From: Sphingobacterium puteale
GTDB taxonomy: Bacteria > Bacteroidota > Bacteroidia > Sphingobacteriales > Sphingobacteriaceae
Reading direction: 5' to 3'
DNA: 64,000 nt
Assembly: GCF_003627955.1 (NCBI RefSeq)
Contig: NZ_RBWS01000001.1
Location: forward strand, 1 to 64,000
The notes beneath the pieces were generated by a model. The model was not told the DNA's origin. It did no database searches and saw only the letters and a list, made by a program, of their open reading frames with translations. This document shows positions 20,063 to 29,159 of the stretch, piece by piece. The translations under genes were made by a program, and so were the position numbers. How positions within the stretch are numbered: the first letter of the stretch is position 1; each line of letters begins with the position of its first letter.

Positions 20063-20085
20063 GATATCGTAACATACATTAGAAA

Positions 20086-21090
20086 ATGAAGAAAGCAATT
20101 CTATTTTTCGCGGCTGCCGGTCTTTTGATGACGTCATGCCAAAAATTCAAAAAGGCTGAAGGTGGTCTTGAGTATAAAATCGTGGATGATAATGCAAAAG
20201 AAAAAGCAGTATCTGGCGATTTATTAGCTATTGACATTGTACAATCAACAGATAGAGATTCTGTAATGAGCAGCACTTACGAAATGGGCATTCCTCAGAT
20301 CGTTCAATTATATCCAGACAGCGTTATCGCAAAAAATCCAGGTGATCCAACAGGTTTATTCAAATATGTCGGTGAAGGTGATAGCTTGGTATTCAAAATC
20401 AACTTGGATTCCATGGCTGCGAAAACGCACCAACCCAAACCAGAATTTGCTGACAAATTCTTAGTGTTCTCGATCAAAGTGAAAAAACACTTCAAAAAAG
20501 GAAAATTAACAGATCAACAATTGGGTGAGCAAGTTCAAAAATACTTTGAAGAAGAATTGAACAAACACAAAGCTGCTGAGCCTGCAAAATTGGAGAAATA
20601 CATCAAGGATAAAAACTTGAAAACAACAAAAACAGCTTCAGGCCTTCAATATGTGATCACGAAACCCGGAACAGGAGCAAATGCTAAAGTAGGTGATTCT
20701 ATCCATGTAAACTACGTAGGTTCATTGACTACAGGACTTGTATTTGATACTAACCTTCCGGATGTTGCGAAAAAAGAGAAAATCTTTATGCCACAACGCC
20801 CTTACGAAGCATTGAAATTCCAATTGGGTGTTGACGGTGTTATCCCGGGATGGACTGAAGCATTCCAGTTGTTCAACAAAGGTACCAAAGCGACTTTAGT
20901 TATTCCTTCTTCTTTGGCCTACGGCGACCGTCCATCAGGTAAAATCCCCCCTTATGCCCCATTGGTGTTTGAAGTAGAGGTATTGGATATCAAACCAGGA
21001 AAAGTTCCTGCGCCAGCGCCCACAACTCCGGGAACAGTAGCTCCAACAGCAACTGCCCCTGCGACAAAAGCTCCGGCAGCTAAAAAATAA
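20086..21090 (+). CDS. FKBP-type peptidyl-prolyl isomerase lipoprotein
   Basis: 334 residues. A lipoprotein signal ends at the lipobox LMTSC (Cys18). An N-terminal domain (about 25-170) resembles a degenerate FKBP/chaperone domain, and a full FKBP domain lies at about 185-305 with GLQYVITKPG, GDSIHVNYVGSL, GWTEAFQLFNKG and YGDRPSGKIPPYAPLVFEVE. The enzyme should catalyse prolyl cis-trans isomerisation of envelope proteins. The last 30 residues are Pro/Ala/Thr-rich and low complexity. It lies 23 bases after nrnA, probably cotranscribed, and a strong terminator follows. Confidence 0.92.
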   Translation: MKKAILFFAAAGLLMTSCQKFKKAEGGLEYKIVDDNAKEKAVSGDLLAIDIVQSTDRDSVMSSTYEMGIPQIVQLYPDSVIAKNPGDPTGLFKYVGEGDSLVFKINLDSMAAKTHQPKPEFADKFLVFSIKVKKHFKKGKLTDQQLGEQVQKYFEEELNKHKAAEPAKLEKYIKDKNLKTTKTASGLQYVITKPGTGANAKVGDSIHVNYVGSLTTGLVFDTNLPDVAKKEKIFMPQRPYEALKFQLGVDGVIPGWTEAFQLFNKGTKATLVIPSSLAYGDRPSGKIPPYAPLVFEVEVLDIKPGKVPAPAPTTPGTVAPTATAPATKAPAAKK

Positions 21091-21120
21091 CTTAGCAGAA
21101 TAAACTCGCTAACAAACAAA

Positions 21121-21154
21121 AGAGCCGTTCCAGATGTTGGAACGGCTCTTTTGT
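21121..21154 (+). terminator. Intrinsic terminator after the FKBP gene
   Basis: A perfect 11-bp stem, AGAGCCGTTCC (21121-21131) with its complement (21139-21149), is followed by TTTTGTTT. The A-rich side upstream may also let it serve the convergent ABC permease gene. Confidence 0.9.
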
Positions 21155-21168
21155 TTACGCTGTTTTTA

Positions 21169-22353
21169 TTAGGGCTGAACCTGTTTCCGCTTATCAGCCT
21201 GCTTTAACTTCCTTATCTTCCACCAAAGTACAACAACTGCCAGGACAAAACAGACGACCATAATGATCGTCAATGCCCATAGCGCTTTATTGGTATGGTA
21301 GTTTTCGGCATGTTGTATAAACATCAATCTAAAAATCCGGAGATAATGTGTCGAAGGAATCACATTGGCAATCCCCTGCACCCAGCCGGGCATTAGACTA
21401 GAAGGCCATGTAAAACCGCTCAGGATAAAAGCGGGTGTTGCGATCACCATCAAAACCTCCGTTGATTTCAATTGAGAAGGCAAAATCATACTCACTAAGA
21501 CGCCAATAAAGCAAACCGCCAGCAAAAACACGAAAGTGCATAACATAAAACGGCCAAAGTCGGCATGCAGTGGCATTCGATAATATTTCCCAAACCCCCA
21601 ATACAACAGCAATATTCCGATAGACATCAATACATAAGGCAATATCTTGACGAGAATAAGTCCAATCGGATTGGAAATTTTCCGAACAAGATCAGGGAAT
21701 GTATTTCCCTCAAACTCCGAAGAAAAAGATAATGCCAAGCCCAGTAACAAGACCTGTTGCAGTACGGTTATCAATACTCCGGGCAACATAAAATAGAGGT
21801 AATTACCGCTTCGAATATTTTGCTTAATTATCGTTGTCTTAAACGGTTCATACTGTTGAGCTGCTACCTTTGCCGGTACACCACGCTTCATTTGCGCCTG
21901 AATCTGAATACCCGCTTTCATCGTCATCGCACAGACGTTGACGGCCATTAACGCCGTATTGGAGGTCAACGTATTCGCACCATCAACAAATACGGTCACC
22001 TCGGGTAGACGGCTCTGTTGTACCCCCGAAGCAAAGCCCTTGGGAACATGAACAATGGTTGTTGCATCGTATTGGATCGCAACATCCTTCGAATCAAACA
22101 AAGAAGGTAATACCTTCGCCACCCGAATGCTTTCATTGTCCGAAAGCATATCTATAAATGAACTACTTAAGGGGCTATTGTCTTCATCAACAACAATGAC
22201 AGGCATTTCAGTGACCTTTCCCTGTTGGTACACATGACCAATCAGAATACCATACAATACTGGTGCGCCTAAAAAGAGCATTAACAACACCTTATTGTTA
22301 AAAAAGAGTCTAAACTCCCGTTGGATTAATTCTAGAAATCTTTTCACATCCAT
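21169..22353 (-). CDS. ABC-2 type transporter permease
   Basis: 394 residues. The layout is that of the YhhJ/YbhR-type ABC-2 permease: one N-terminal membrane helix (about 20-38), a periplasmic domain to about 175, then five membrane helices, with the family stretch LSGFTWPSSLMPGWVQ near 320. It would export drugs or other compounds with a TolC protein and a membrane-fusion protein, whose genes precede it. The start is 5 bases after the fusion-protein stop. Unusually, no ATP-binding subunit gene is present before the operon ends, so an ATPase encoded elsewhere would be needed. Confidence 0.9.
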   Translation of the reverse strand: MDVKRFLELIQREFRLFFNNKVLLMLFLGAPVLYGILIGHVYQQGKVTEMPVIVVDEDNSPLSSSFIDMLSDNESIRVAKVLPSLFDSKDVAIQYDATTIVHVPKGFASGVQQSRLPEVTVFVDGANTLTSNTALMAVNVCAMTMKAGIQIQAQMKRGVPAKVAAQQYEPFKTTIIKQNIRSGNYLYFMLPGVLITVLQQVLLLGLALSFSSEFEGNTFPDLVRKISNPIGLILVKILPYVLMSIGILLLYWGFGKYYRMPLHADFGRFMLCTFVFLLAVCFIGVLVSMILPSQLKSTEVLMVIATPAFILSGFTWPSSLMPGWVQGIANVIPSTHYLRIFRLMFIQHAENYHTNKALWALTIIMVVCFVLAVVVLWWKIRKLKQADKRKQVQP

Positions 22354-22358
22354 TCCCT

Positions 22359-23315
22359 TTAATTCGTATGGAGAACCACAAGCGTTTTTGTTAACAAATC
22401 TTTTGTTCCAGCCATATCCTCGGGGACAACTTTTAATTCAAAGACTGCTTGCTGTGGATCAAAATCTGGATATGCTGAAGCGATATTGGCATAAGAATTC
22501 AATGCTTTTACGCTAACGATCTTGGCCGATACCTTTTCGTTTCTCCGATAAGGTATCTCTACAGTTACCACAGCCCCCTTTTGCAGTTTCCCGATCTGAT
22601 TTTCCGGCAGTGTAAACCGAAAATAGGTAGAACGGTCAAGAAAGCCATTTACAATGGGGTAGCCTGCCATGGCCAGTTCACCCACTTTGAGATTGATGGT
22701 TTCTACGCTCATGTCCTGCGGCGCAATCACATATTTCTCCCGGGCAGCAACATTCACCTCAGACATGGCGCCAAGCGCCCTTTCTTTTTGGCCTAAAGCC
22801 ATAATCTGTTGTTCCTGCCGAGCTCCGCCCCTTGCTTCCGCCATTTCTGCCTGAGCAGCGAGGTATTGGTTTTTAGCGCCCTGATATTTTGCGTAGGTTT
22901 CATCATACTTCTGTTGAGGGATCAGACTATCCTGTAGTAAGGCCTCAAGCCGACTGATTGATTTCTTGGCAAACTCATATTGCTCTTTCAAGCCATCTAC
23001 CTTTGCTTGCAACTGAACCAGTTGTCCTTTGGTCGCGCCTTTAACGGCCATATTATATTGTGCGTCGGCAGATTGCAGCGCCCCTTTCGCTTGCTCTTCC
23101 TTTGCATCTACCTCAGGAATATTTAAAATAGCCAATGTATCGCCTGCGCGGACAAAGTCGCCCTCCTCAACCAAAATCCTGGCGATTTTTCCGGGTACTT
23201 TTGTGACCACAGTCACCAGCTCACGTTCTACTTTTCCCTCAATGGGTTTTTCTTTCACTTGATCTGCACAGGAAACAAAAATAGACAACGATAATATCCC
23301 ATATAAATTTTTCAT
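22359..23315 (-). CDS. HlyD-family membrane fusion lipoprotein
   Basis: 318 residues from the start chosen here. The open frame extends 38 codons further upstream, but that part overlaps tolC, whereas the ATG at 23315 lies 1 base after the tolC stop and begins a lipoprotein signal with lipobox FVSC (Cys16). Barrel-sandwich (lipoyl) halves flank a coiled-coil hairpin (about residues 75-180), followed by a beta-barrel domain. It links the inner-membrane transporter to TolC in the periplasm. The product is the middle component of the efflux operon. Confidence 0.92.
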   Translation of the reverse strand: MKNLYGILSLSIFVSCADQVKEKPIEGKVERELVTVVTKVPGKIARILVEEGDFVRAGDTLAILNIPEVDAKEEQAKGALQSADAQYNMAVKGATKGQLVQLQAKVDGLKEQYEFAKKSISRLEALLQDSLIPQQKYDETYAKYQGAKNQYLAAQAEMAEARGGARQEQQIMALGQKERALGAMSEVNVAAREKYVIAPQDMSVETINLKVGELAMAGYPIVNGFLDRSTYFRFTLPENQIGKLQKGAVVTVEIPYRRNEKVSAKIVSVKALNSYANIASAYPDFDPQQAVFELKVVPEDMAGTKDLLTKTLVVLHTN

Positions 23316-23316
23316 G

Positions 23317-24720
23317 TTACTCATGTATAGTTTGTAATAATTTTCCAGAAGTATGTAATAATTCGACGGCAGCATTTCGCTGTTGCAAAACGTTATTAAA
23401 ATAACCGAGGTTAACCTTATACCAGTCATTTTCCGTCGCCAGCAATTCCGTCACATCAATCAACCCGGCCTGATATTGCTTTAAGGCCATTGATAAGTTG
23501 TTTTCAGCGACTTTCAGCTGTTGTTCACCTACTTTCAGTTTTTGATTTCCGGTACTGTAACCTACCTTATTTTTACTTAACAACAGATTAAGTTTTTCCG
23601 CTGTATCTTCCCTTTTTGTCGTATTAATGGTTTGGTCAAGCTTAACCTGTTTAATTTTATTATGATGTTCTCCGCCAGTATAGAGGTCCCATTTTATCCC
23701 GAGCCCGACCAATAGATTCGGGCTTCCTTTGATTGAATTTAGGGGCAGGTTCACTGTTCCCAATAGCGGTTGGTCTTTTATGCTCAATTTTGAATTGAAT
23801 ACATTTAAGTAATTTGCCGATCCAAAAGCAAAAACAGCCGGTAGAGCTCCCCCCTTTTCCTTTTTGTATAAATAATCATAAGCTTTTGATGATGCTTCAA
23901 GGGCTTTAAGTTCTGATCGTTGCTCAACATCATTGGGTATTTCCGACAAAAATATCGGCTTTAGTCCATAGTGAATGCCGCCGACCTCCTGAAAAGAAAC
24001 GCCAGTTTCCTGCTCAATCTTCTGACAGAGGAGATCTCGATTTCCGGCAAGCTCCACCTTCTTCTCCTCTAGTTCGAGGAGCGCCAATTTAAGTTTATCT
24101 CGATCATAGGGAATAGCCAGGCCATTTTGTATCGCCTTATTGACTTTCTCCTGCTCTTTTTTTAGTCTCTTTTCCGAATCAGCGATAAGTTTCTCAACTT
24201 CGTCCAAAAGCATCAACTGGTCAAAAGAAGTGATAATATCCTTTGAGAGCGTCTCACGGCTCGCAGATTCCAAATATTGTTGTGCCAGGGCTTTCTCTTT
24301 GAGTGCCTTTATACCATTAGGAATCTGTAGTCCCGAAAAAATAACTTGTTTTACCGAAACACCCGCATATGCCGCCTGCCCATGCATACTGAATCCGGTC
24401 GCACCCTCAAAAAGTCCCAGGTTCAGCAGTGGAACATTCACGGTCGGAATATCCACGCTACCATTGCTATGCACATATCCATATAGCCCCAATGCAGAAA
24501 CATGTGGCAGCCTGTTGGCTTTTACCCCTTCGGCTTCCAGCCTTGCTTTATCAACTTCATATGCCTTCAGTTTCAACTCCTTATTCGTTTGAAAGGCCTT
24601 TTGAATAATATCTTTTACCGATGGGTCAATCACTGACTGCGCATGCAGCTTATTTAAACCCATAAGCGATGCAAAGGTGAACAAACCCACACATAATTTC
24701 TTATTCATCATATGATTCAT
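23317..24720 (-). CDS. TolC-family outer membrane efflux protein
   Basis: 467 residues. A signal peptide ends near residue 27 (HAQ), and two internally similar halves rich in long alpha-helices and coiled-coil sequence form the trimeric outer-membrane channel. The C-terminal half contains the typical LSMALKQYQAGLIDVTELL segment. It is the first gene of a three-gene efflux operon (TolC, fusion protein, ABC-2 permease), transcribed leftward. The start could be the Met at residue 4 or 5 instead of residue 1. Confidence 0.92.
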   Translation of the reverse strand: MNHMMNKKLCVGLFTFASLMGLNKLHAQSVIDPSVKDIIQKAFQTNKELKLKAYEVDKARLEAEGVKANRLPHVSALGLYGYVHSNGSVDIPTVNVPLLNLGLFEGATGFSMHGQAAYAGVSVKQVIFSGLQIPNGIKALKEKALAQQYLESASRETLSKDIITSFDQLMLLDEVEKLIADSEKRLKKEQEKVNKAIQNGLAIPYDRDKLKLALLELEEKKVELAGNRDLLCQKIEQETGVSFQEVGGIHYGLKPIFLSEIPNDVEQRSELKALEASSKAYDYLYKKEKGGALPAVFAFGSANYLNVFNSKLSIKDQPLLGTVNLPLNSIKGSPNLLVGLGIKWDLYTGGEHHNKIKQVKLDQTINTTKREDTAEKLNLLLSKNKVGYSTGNQKLKVGEQQLKVAENNLSMALKQYQAGLIDVTELLATENDWYKVNLGYFNNVLQQRNAAVELLHTSGKLLQTIHE

Positions 24721-25032
24721 TTATTCTTTAAAAAATAGGGCAACAACCGTTCTTCTGTTTAACAGCAAATAGTAAAGTATGTTTTACAACACGCCATTTT
24801 TTCCAAGATAAGAAAAAAAGTATAGCCCATATATGACTCAAATTCTCATTTTTGGCTTTATAGCTAAAATATCCGATAGGAAGAGAATCCGTTATTAATT
24901 TTCATTTTGTTAATTAATAAGTTATCTTTGGAGAACGAATTGAAATTTTGGTAATGAAGCCGACCTCTTTATTCGATAATAACAAAAAGAAGTTTTTTAC
25001 CCTAACCCGCTTTTGCCTCCAAGCAGAAAACT
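24721..25032. promoter_or_regulatory. Divergent tolC/tatD intergenic region
   Basis: TATCTTTG at 24923-24930 is a good -7 box for tatD, with TTTG at 24906-24909 at a short 13-base spacing. The presumed leader contains a 31-codon frame from ATG 24954 to TGA 25049 that overlaps the tatD start in another frame; it may be a leader peptide or chance. No clear promoter was found for the tolC operon on the minus strand. Confidence 0.4.
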
Positions 25033-25800
25033 ATGTTGCTTACTGATACACATACACACATCTATTACCATTCAGGTACCAATAAACTGCAAGAACACCT
25101 TCAACGTTGTTTAGACAACCATATAAAACGTCTTTTTTTACCAAACGTAAATAGCGCCTCCATCAAACCTGTATTCGATACGGTTGCAGCCTATCCAGAA
25201 CACTGTTTTCCTATGCTAGGACTACATCCCTGCGATGTTAAGGAAAACTATGTGGACGAGTTAAACAACATCCAAAAGAGCTTGGAAAATAACAAAGTCC
25301 ATGCCATAGGTGAAATCGGACTGGATCTTTACTGGGACAAAAGTACGCTAAACATCCAAAAAGATGCTTTTCGAACACAGGTAAAATGGGCTAAGGAGCT
25401 TGGTCTAGCGATAGATATTCATTGCCGTGAGGCTTTCACGGAATTATTCGAATTATTGGAAGAACTCCAGGATGACAAGCTATTTGGTATCCTCCATTGT
25501 TTCACGGGGACATTGGAACAGGCTCAGCATGCGATTGACTTGGGCTTTGCACTTGGCATAGGTGGTGTTGTCACCTTTAAAAAAGCCGGATTGGACAATG
25601 TTGTCAAAGAAATCGACCTAAGACATATTGTATTGGAAACAGATGCGCCCTACCTCGCGCCTGTTCCTTACCGAGGTAAAGAAAATGAAAGTAGCTACCT
25701 GGTTTATGTTGCCCAAAAGGTCGCCGACCTACACGCGATTCCTATTGAAGAGGTCGCAGAAATTACAACCGCGAATTCAAAACGTATTTTTGGTATATAA
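25033..25800 (+). CDS. TatD-family metal-dependent hydrolase
   Basis: 255 residues, a TIM-barrel nuclease-like hydrolase of the TatD/YcfH group. Metal ligands are visible in order: THTHIYY at the N-terminus (residues 6-8, HTH), the Glu in GEIGLDLYW near 96, HCRE near 130, HCFTGT near 155 and ETDAPYLAP near 205. Members act as 3'-5' DNA exonucleases and are linked to DNA fragmentation or repair. The asparaginase gene follows after 13 bases, so the two are cotranscribed. Confidence 0.93.
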   Translation: MLLTDTHTHIYYHSGTNKLQEHLQRCLDNHIKRLFLPNVNSASIKPVFDTVAAYPEHCFPMLGLHPCDVKENYVDELNNIQKSLENNKVHAIGEIGLDLYWDKSTLNIQKDAFRTQVKWAKELGLAIDIHCREAFTELFELLEELQDDKLFGILHCFTGTLEQAQHAIDLGFALGIGGVVTFKKAGLDNVVKEIDLRHIVLETDAPYLAPVPYRGKENESSYLVYVAQKVADLHAIPIEEVAEITTANSKRIFGI

Positions 25801-25813
25801 TCTATAGAATCCC

Positions 25814-26833
25814 ATGCACAATATTTTTATTATCTACACTGGCGGAACCATAGGAATGGTCAAAGACGAAACGGGTACTTTTGTCCCCTTCGACTTCGAG
25901 CTAATCAAGCGTAATCTTCCTGATTTAAGCCGTCTGGATTATAAACTGACCGTACACTCTTTCGAGCCGATCATCGACTCTTCCAACATGAAACCAGAGA
26001 TCTGGATTGAAATGGCCCAGATCATCAAAGATAATTATGCGAACTACGATGGTTTTGTCATCCTACATGGATCCGATACGATGGCATTCACAGCGTCTGT
26101 GTTAAGTTTTATGCTTGAGGGACTGCAAAAGCCGGTCATTCTTTCCGGATCACAATTGCCTATTGGAGAGATCCGCACGGATGCACGCGAAAATATGATG
26201 ACAGCGCTGGAAATTGCATCTGCAAAACAAGACGGTGTTTCGATTATCCAGGAAGTCTGCATCCTGTTCGACAACAAATTATTCCGGGGAAACCGCTCTT
26301 TCAAATATAACTCAGCCAAATTTGAAGCGTTCAGATCCCCCAATTACCCTGTACTTGTCGAAGCGGGCATTCACCTTAAATACAATACCGATGCTTTATT
26401 GAATAATATCGATAAAGAATTTATCTTACATACCAAATTGGATAACCGTGTTGCTGTATTGAAGCTCTTCCCGGGAATATCCGCGCAGACCATCAAATCT
26501 GTCCTGGATTCGGATGTGCGATCTATTGTGATGGAAACTTTTGGTTCGGGAAATACCACGACAGATAGCTGGTTTCTGGATTTATTAAAAGGAGCCATAG
26601 ATCAAGGGAAAAACATCCTTAATATTTCGCAATGTAAGGTTGGTTCAGTCGAACTTGGGCGGTACGAAACTTCGCAAGGCCTGAAAGCCATCGGAGTACT
26701 CAATGGGTACGATCTTACATTTGAAGCTGCTGTCACTAAGCTCATGTACCTCCAGGGCGAGCTCGAAGATCAAAAAGAAGTTGCCTATTGGGTAGAAAAA
26801 GATATTCGCGGTGAACTGACGGTTAACGATTAG
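25814..26833 (+). CDS. Type I (cytoplasmic) asparaginase
   Basis: 339 residues without signal peptide. It hydrolyses L-asparagine to aspartate and ammonia. The first catalytic Thr is T12 in YTGGTIGM. The second motif is HGSDTMAFTAS at residues 85-95, where Ser87 stands in the place usually taken by Thr (HGTDT) beside D88; this conservative change keeps a hydroxyl. It is cotranscribed with tatD. The type I label rests on length and the absence of an export signal. Confidence 0.92.
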   Translation: MHNIFIIYTGGTIGMVKDETGTFVPFDFELIKRNLPDLSRLDYKLTVHSFEPIIDSSNMKPEIWIEMAQIIKDNYANYDGFVILHGSDTMAFTASVLSFMLEGLQKPVILSGSQLPIGEIRTDARENMMTALEIASAKQDGVSIIQEVCILFDNKLFRGNRSFKYNSAKFEAFRSPNYPVLVEAGIHLKYNTDALLNNIDKEFILHTKLDNRVAVLKLFPGISAQTIKSVLDSDVRSIVMETFGSGNTTTDSWFLDLLKGAIDQGKNILNISQCKVGSVELGRYETSQGLKAIGVLNGYDLTFEAAVTKLMYLQGELEDQKEVAYWVEKDIRGELTVND

Positions 26834-26871
26834 AAAAAACGACTAAAAGATAGGTATAAAGACCAAGGAAT

Positions 26872-26935
26872 AAGGATCATGGACTTTGCAGAATAAGCTT
26901 AGGCTTACCAAGCTGTTGTCTTTGATCCTTGTTTA
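26872..26935. terminator. Structured convergent terminator region
   Basis: AAGGATCA (26872-26879) pairs with TGATCCTT (26923-26930), and an inner AAGCTT/AAGCT pairing narrows the loop. It lies between the convergent asparaginase and folC genes. The U-tract is weak, so efficiency is uncertain. Confidence 0.4.
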
Positions 26936-26954
26936 TTACGCCCTACTCTTTATA

Positions 26955-28262
26955 CTATGGCCTTTCAGCCATCTCCGCCAGGACTTCAGCTACCACAAAA
27001 TTACTTCCGCCCACAAAAATCAGATCTCCCCCTTCGTATGCAGCCTTCGCCGCAGCAAAAGCTTCCTGTACAGAAGAATAGTCTACACCATTCAGGTCAA
27101 AAGCCACTGCCTCCTGACGCAGTAAATCCGGGGGCATAGCCCTCGGCATATCCGGTGCAGCAAAATAATAAATTGCATCTTTGGGCAGGTAAGGCAACAT
27201 GTGTGTCAGGTCTTTATCGCGCATAGCCCCAATGACAAAATGTAATTTGTTATAGGTAGTCGCGTTTAGATTTTTCAATACCTCATGAATGCCATCCTCA
27301 TTGTGTCCAGTATCGCAGATGACAAAAGGATCTTTGGAGAGCTGTTGCCAACGCCCCTGAATACCTGTGGTAGACTGAACATGTTTTAAGGCTTCATGTA
27401 CATGGGCGGAGCTGATTTCGAAGCCTTGCTTACGTAGTTCATCCACAGCCAAAAGAACACCGGCAAGATTCTTCACCTGATAGGAACCTTTCAGATCAAG
27501 TTGATAATGATCTATTGCACCATTGCCATCGATGGCTTCAATGTTGAGGTAATCCTGATCAACCCCCAGTATCCTTGTCTGATAAAACTGAGACGCAAAT
27601 TGAATAGGAGCCGCTTCAGCATGTGCTTTATTCAAGAATACAGACGCTGTTTCGGCAGCATATTCAGAAATTACAACAGGTATATTTTCCTTGATAATAC
27701 CTGCTTTTTCGCTAGCTATTTCTCCGAGTGTATCTCCCAGCAGATTCATGTGATCAAAACCGATATTGGTAATAACTGACAATAATGGTTTGATGATATT
27801 GGTGCTGTCCAATCGTCCGCCGAGTCCGACTTCAATAACAGCAATATCCACTTTACTTCTTTCAAAATAATCAAAAGCCATTGCTACGGTGATTTCAAAA
27901 AAAGAAGGCTGTACATCCTCGATTAGCGCCCTGTGCTTATGAACAAAATCCGTAACAAATTTTTCCTCACACATCAGGCCATTGACACGGATACGCTCCC
28001 TAAAATCCAGTAGATGTGGTGAAGTATAGAGTCCGGTTTTATAGCCTGCTTGGGCTAATATCGCCGCAAGCATATGGGAAGTAGACCCCTTTCCATTGGT
28101 ACCGGCTATATGTAGGGTTTTGAATTTTTGCTGCGGGTTGTCCAGCGCATTGCAAAGTCTGATGGTATTGTCAAGGTCTTTTTTGAAGGCTGAGGCACCA
28201 TCCCTTGTAAACATAGGCAATCGAGTATATAAATACTCGATTGCCTCTTTATAAGCATTCAT
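26955..28262 (-). CDS. folC: Bifunctional folylpolyglutamate synthase/dihydrofolate synthase
   Basis: 435 residues, Mur-ligase fold. FolC adds glutamate to dihydropteroate and further glutamates to folates using ATP. The P-loop GTNGKGSTSH is at about residues 52-61, YTSPHLLDFRERI near 78-90 is the folate-site loop, and the conserved VGLGGRLDSTN is near 145-155. It is the last gene of the seven-gene envelope operon, 11 bases after the tonB-like stop. Its linkage to envelope genes looks like operon position rather than shared function. Confidence 0.94.
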   Translation of the reverse strand: MNAYKEAIEYLYTRLPMFTRDGASAFKKDLDNTIRLCNALDNPQQKFKTLHIAGTNGKGSTSHMLAAILAQAGYKTGLYTSPHLLDFRERIRVNGLMCEEKFVTDFVHKHRALIEDVQPSFFEITVAMAFDYFERSKVDIAVIEVGLGGRLDSTNIIKPLLSVITNIGFDHMNLLGDTLGEIASEKAGIIKENIPVVISEYAAETASVFLNKAHAEAAPIQFASQFYQTRILGVDQDYLNIEAIDGNGAIDHYQLDLKGSYQVKNLAGVLLAVDELRKQGFEISSAHVHEALKHVQSTTGIQGRWQQLSKDPFVICDTGHNEDGIHEVLKNLNATTYNKLHFVIGAMRDKDLTHMLPYLPKDAIYYFAAPDMPRAMPPDLLRQEAVAFDLNGVDYSSVQEAFAAAKAAYEGGDLIFVGGSNFVVAEVLAEMAERP

Positions 28263-28273
28263 CTGAATGATTT

Positions 28274-29101
28274 TTATCTTAATCTAAAATTGAACACAAT
28301 CCGGCCAGTTTGGGAATCTGGTGCATTAGCCAATTGATTTAGCCGTGCACCGCGGACAGCACGTTCACATTTCTCCAACAATGTTGGATCCGTGATTGTA
28401 GTACCCTTTACTCCCGCACGCGCATAGGTAATCACGCCTTGCTTATTCACTCTGAATTCCACAGCAACCTTACCGGCTTGCTGGCCATTATCGTCAATGC
28501 TTGGCCGCTGGGTAAAACTACGGTTTTCAATAGACAACATCATATTGCCGTTACCTGATCCCCCCTCACCATAATTGCTCGCCAAAGGATCGCCCAACTT
28601 AGAACCTTGATTTCCCGGTGTTGTGCCAGTACCGTCTCCAGCGCCCTTGCCATTGTTTTTATTGCCCTTGAAAAGCGCTTTCGCATTTGCCTGTGGTGCT
28701 ACTTCCTTTGTCTGCTTAGTTGTTTCGGGCGCTTTTGATACCACTTTCTTTTCCGTTTTTGTGACGGCGGGAGCCTCTTCCATATCTTGCGTTACAACCG
28801 CTTTTTCGGCAACTTGTTGTGTTGGTGTAGGTGTGGGCGTCTCCACAGGATCTATCCGATCCGGTCGCTCACTATTTGCATTCGGATCAATAGAAGGCTC
28901 TTCCACACTCATGTAATCGTCGCCCATCCCCTCTGGAGAAGTTCCATAGTTTACAATCATACCACCCATACCATACTCGTCCGGTTCCTGTGCCTTAAAA
29001 ACGACAAAGAAACCAATCAAAAGCAGTGATGCCATGACCAATGTAGATATTCCCAAAGCCTTAGGGAAATTATTTTCTTCATGTTGAAGATGATATCGCA
29101 T
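28274..29101 (-). CDS. TonB/TolA-like energy transducer
   Basis: 275 residues. One N-terminal membrane helix (about 18-36) is followed by a long extended region rich in Pro, Thr, Lys, Gly and Asn (about 45-190) that could span the periplasm, then a C-terminal domain (about 205-275) of TonB-like type with VEFRVNKQGVITYARAG. Such proteins carry energy from an ExbB/ExbD motor to the outer membrane. The exbD and exbB genes lie just upstream, and an outer-membrane barrel and SPOR protein are in the same operon. A TolA-like role in division is possible (inference). Confidence 0.82.
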   Translation of the reverse strand: MRYHLQHEENNFPKALGISTLVMASLLLIGFFVVFKAQEPDEYGMGGMIVNYGTSPEGMGDDYMSVEEPSIDPNANSERPDRIDPVETPTPTPTQQVAEKAVVTQDMEEAPAVTKTEKKVVSKAPETTKQTKEVAPQANAKALFKGNKNNGKGAGDGTGTTPGNQGSKLGDPLASNYGEGGSGNGNMMLSIENRSFTQRPSIDDNGQQAGKVAVEFRVNKQGVITYARAGVKGTTITDPTLLEKCERAVRGARLNQLANAPDSQTGRIVFNFRLR

Positions 29102-29159
29102 TGTGTAAATCTCCTATATTAACATATGAGCAATAAACTTCAAAAAAGTTTAATTACCC

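Noticed and set aside
22359..23429. Longer 356-residue start for the membrane fusion protein
   Set aside because: The extra 38 codons overlap the tolC gene, and the ATG at 23315 begins a proper lipoprotein signal right after the tolC stop.
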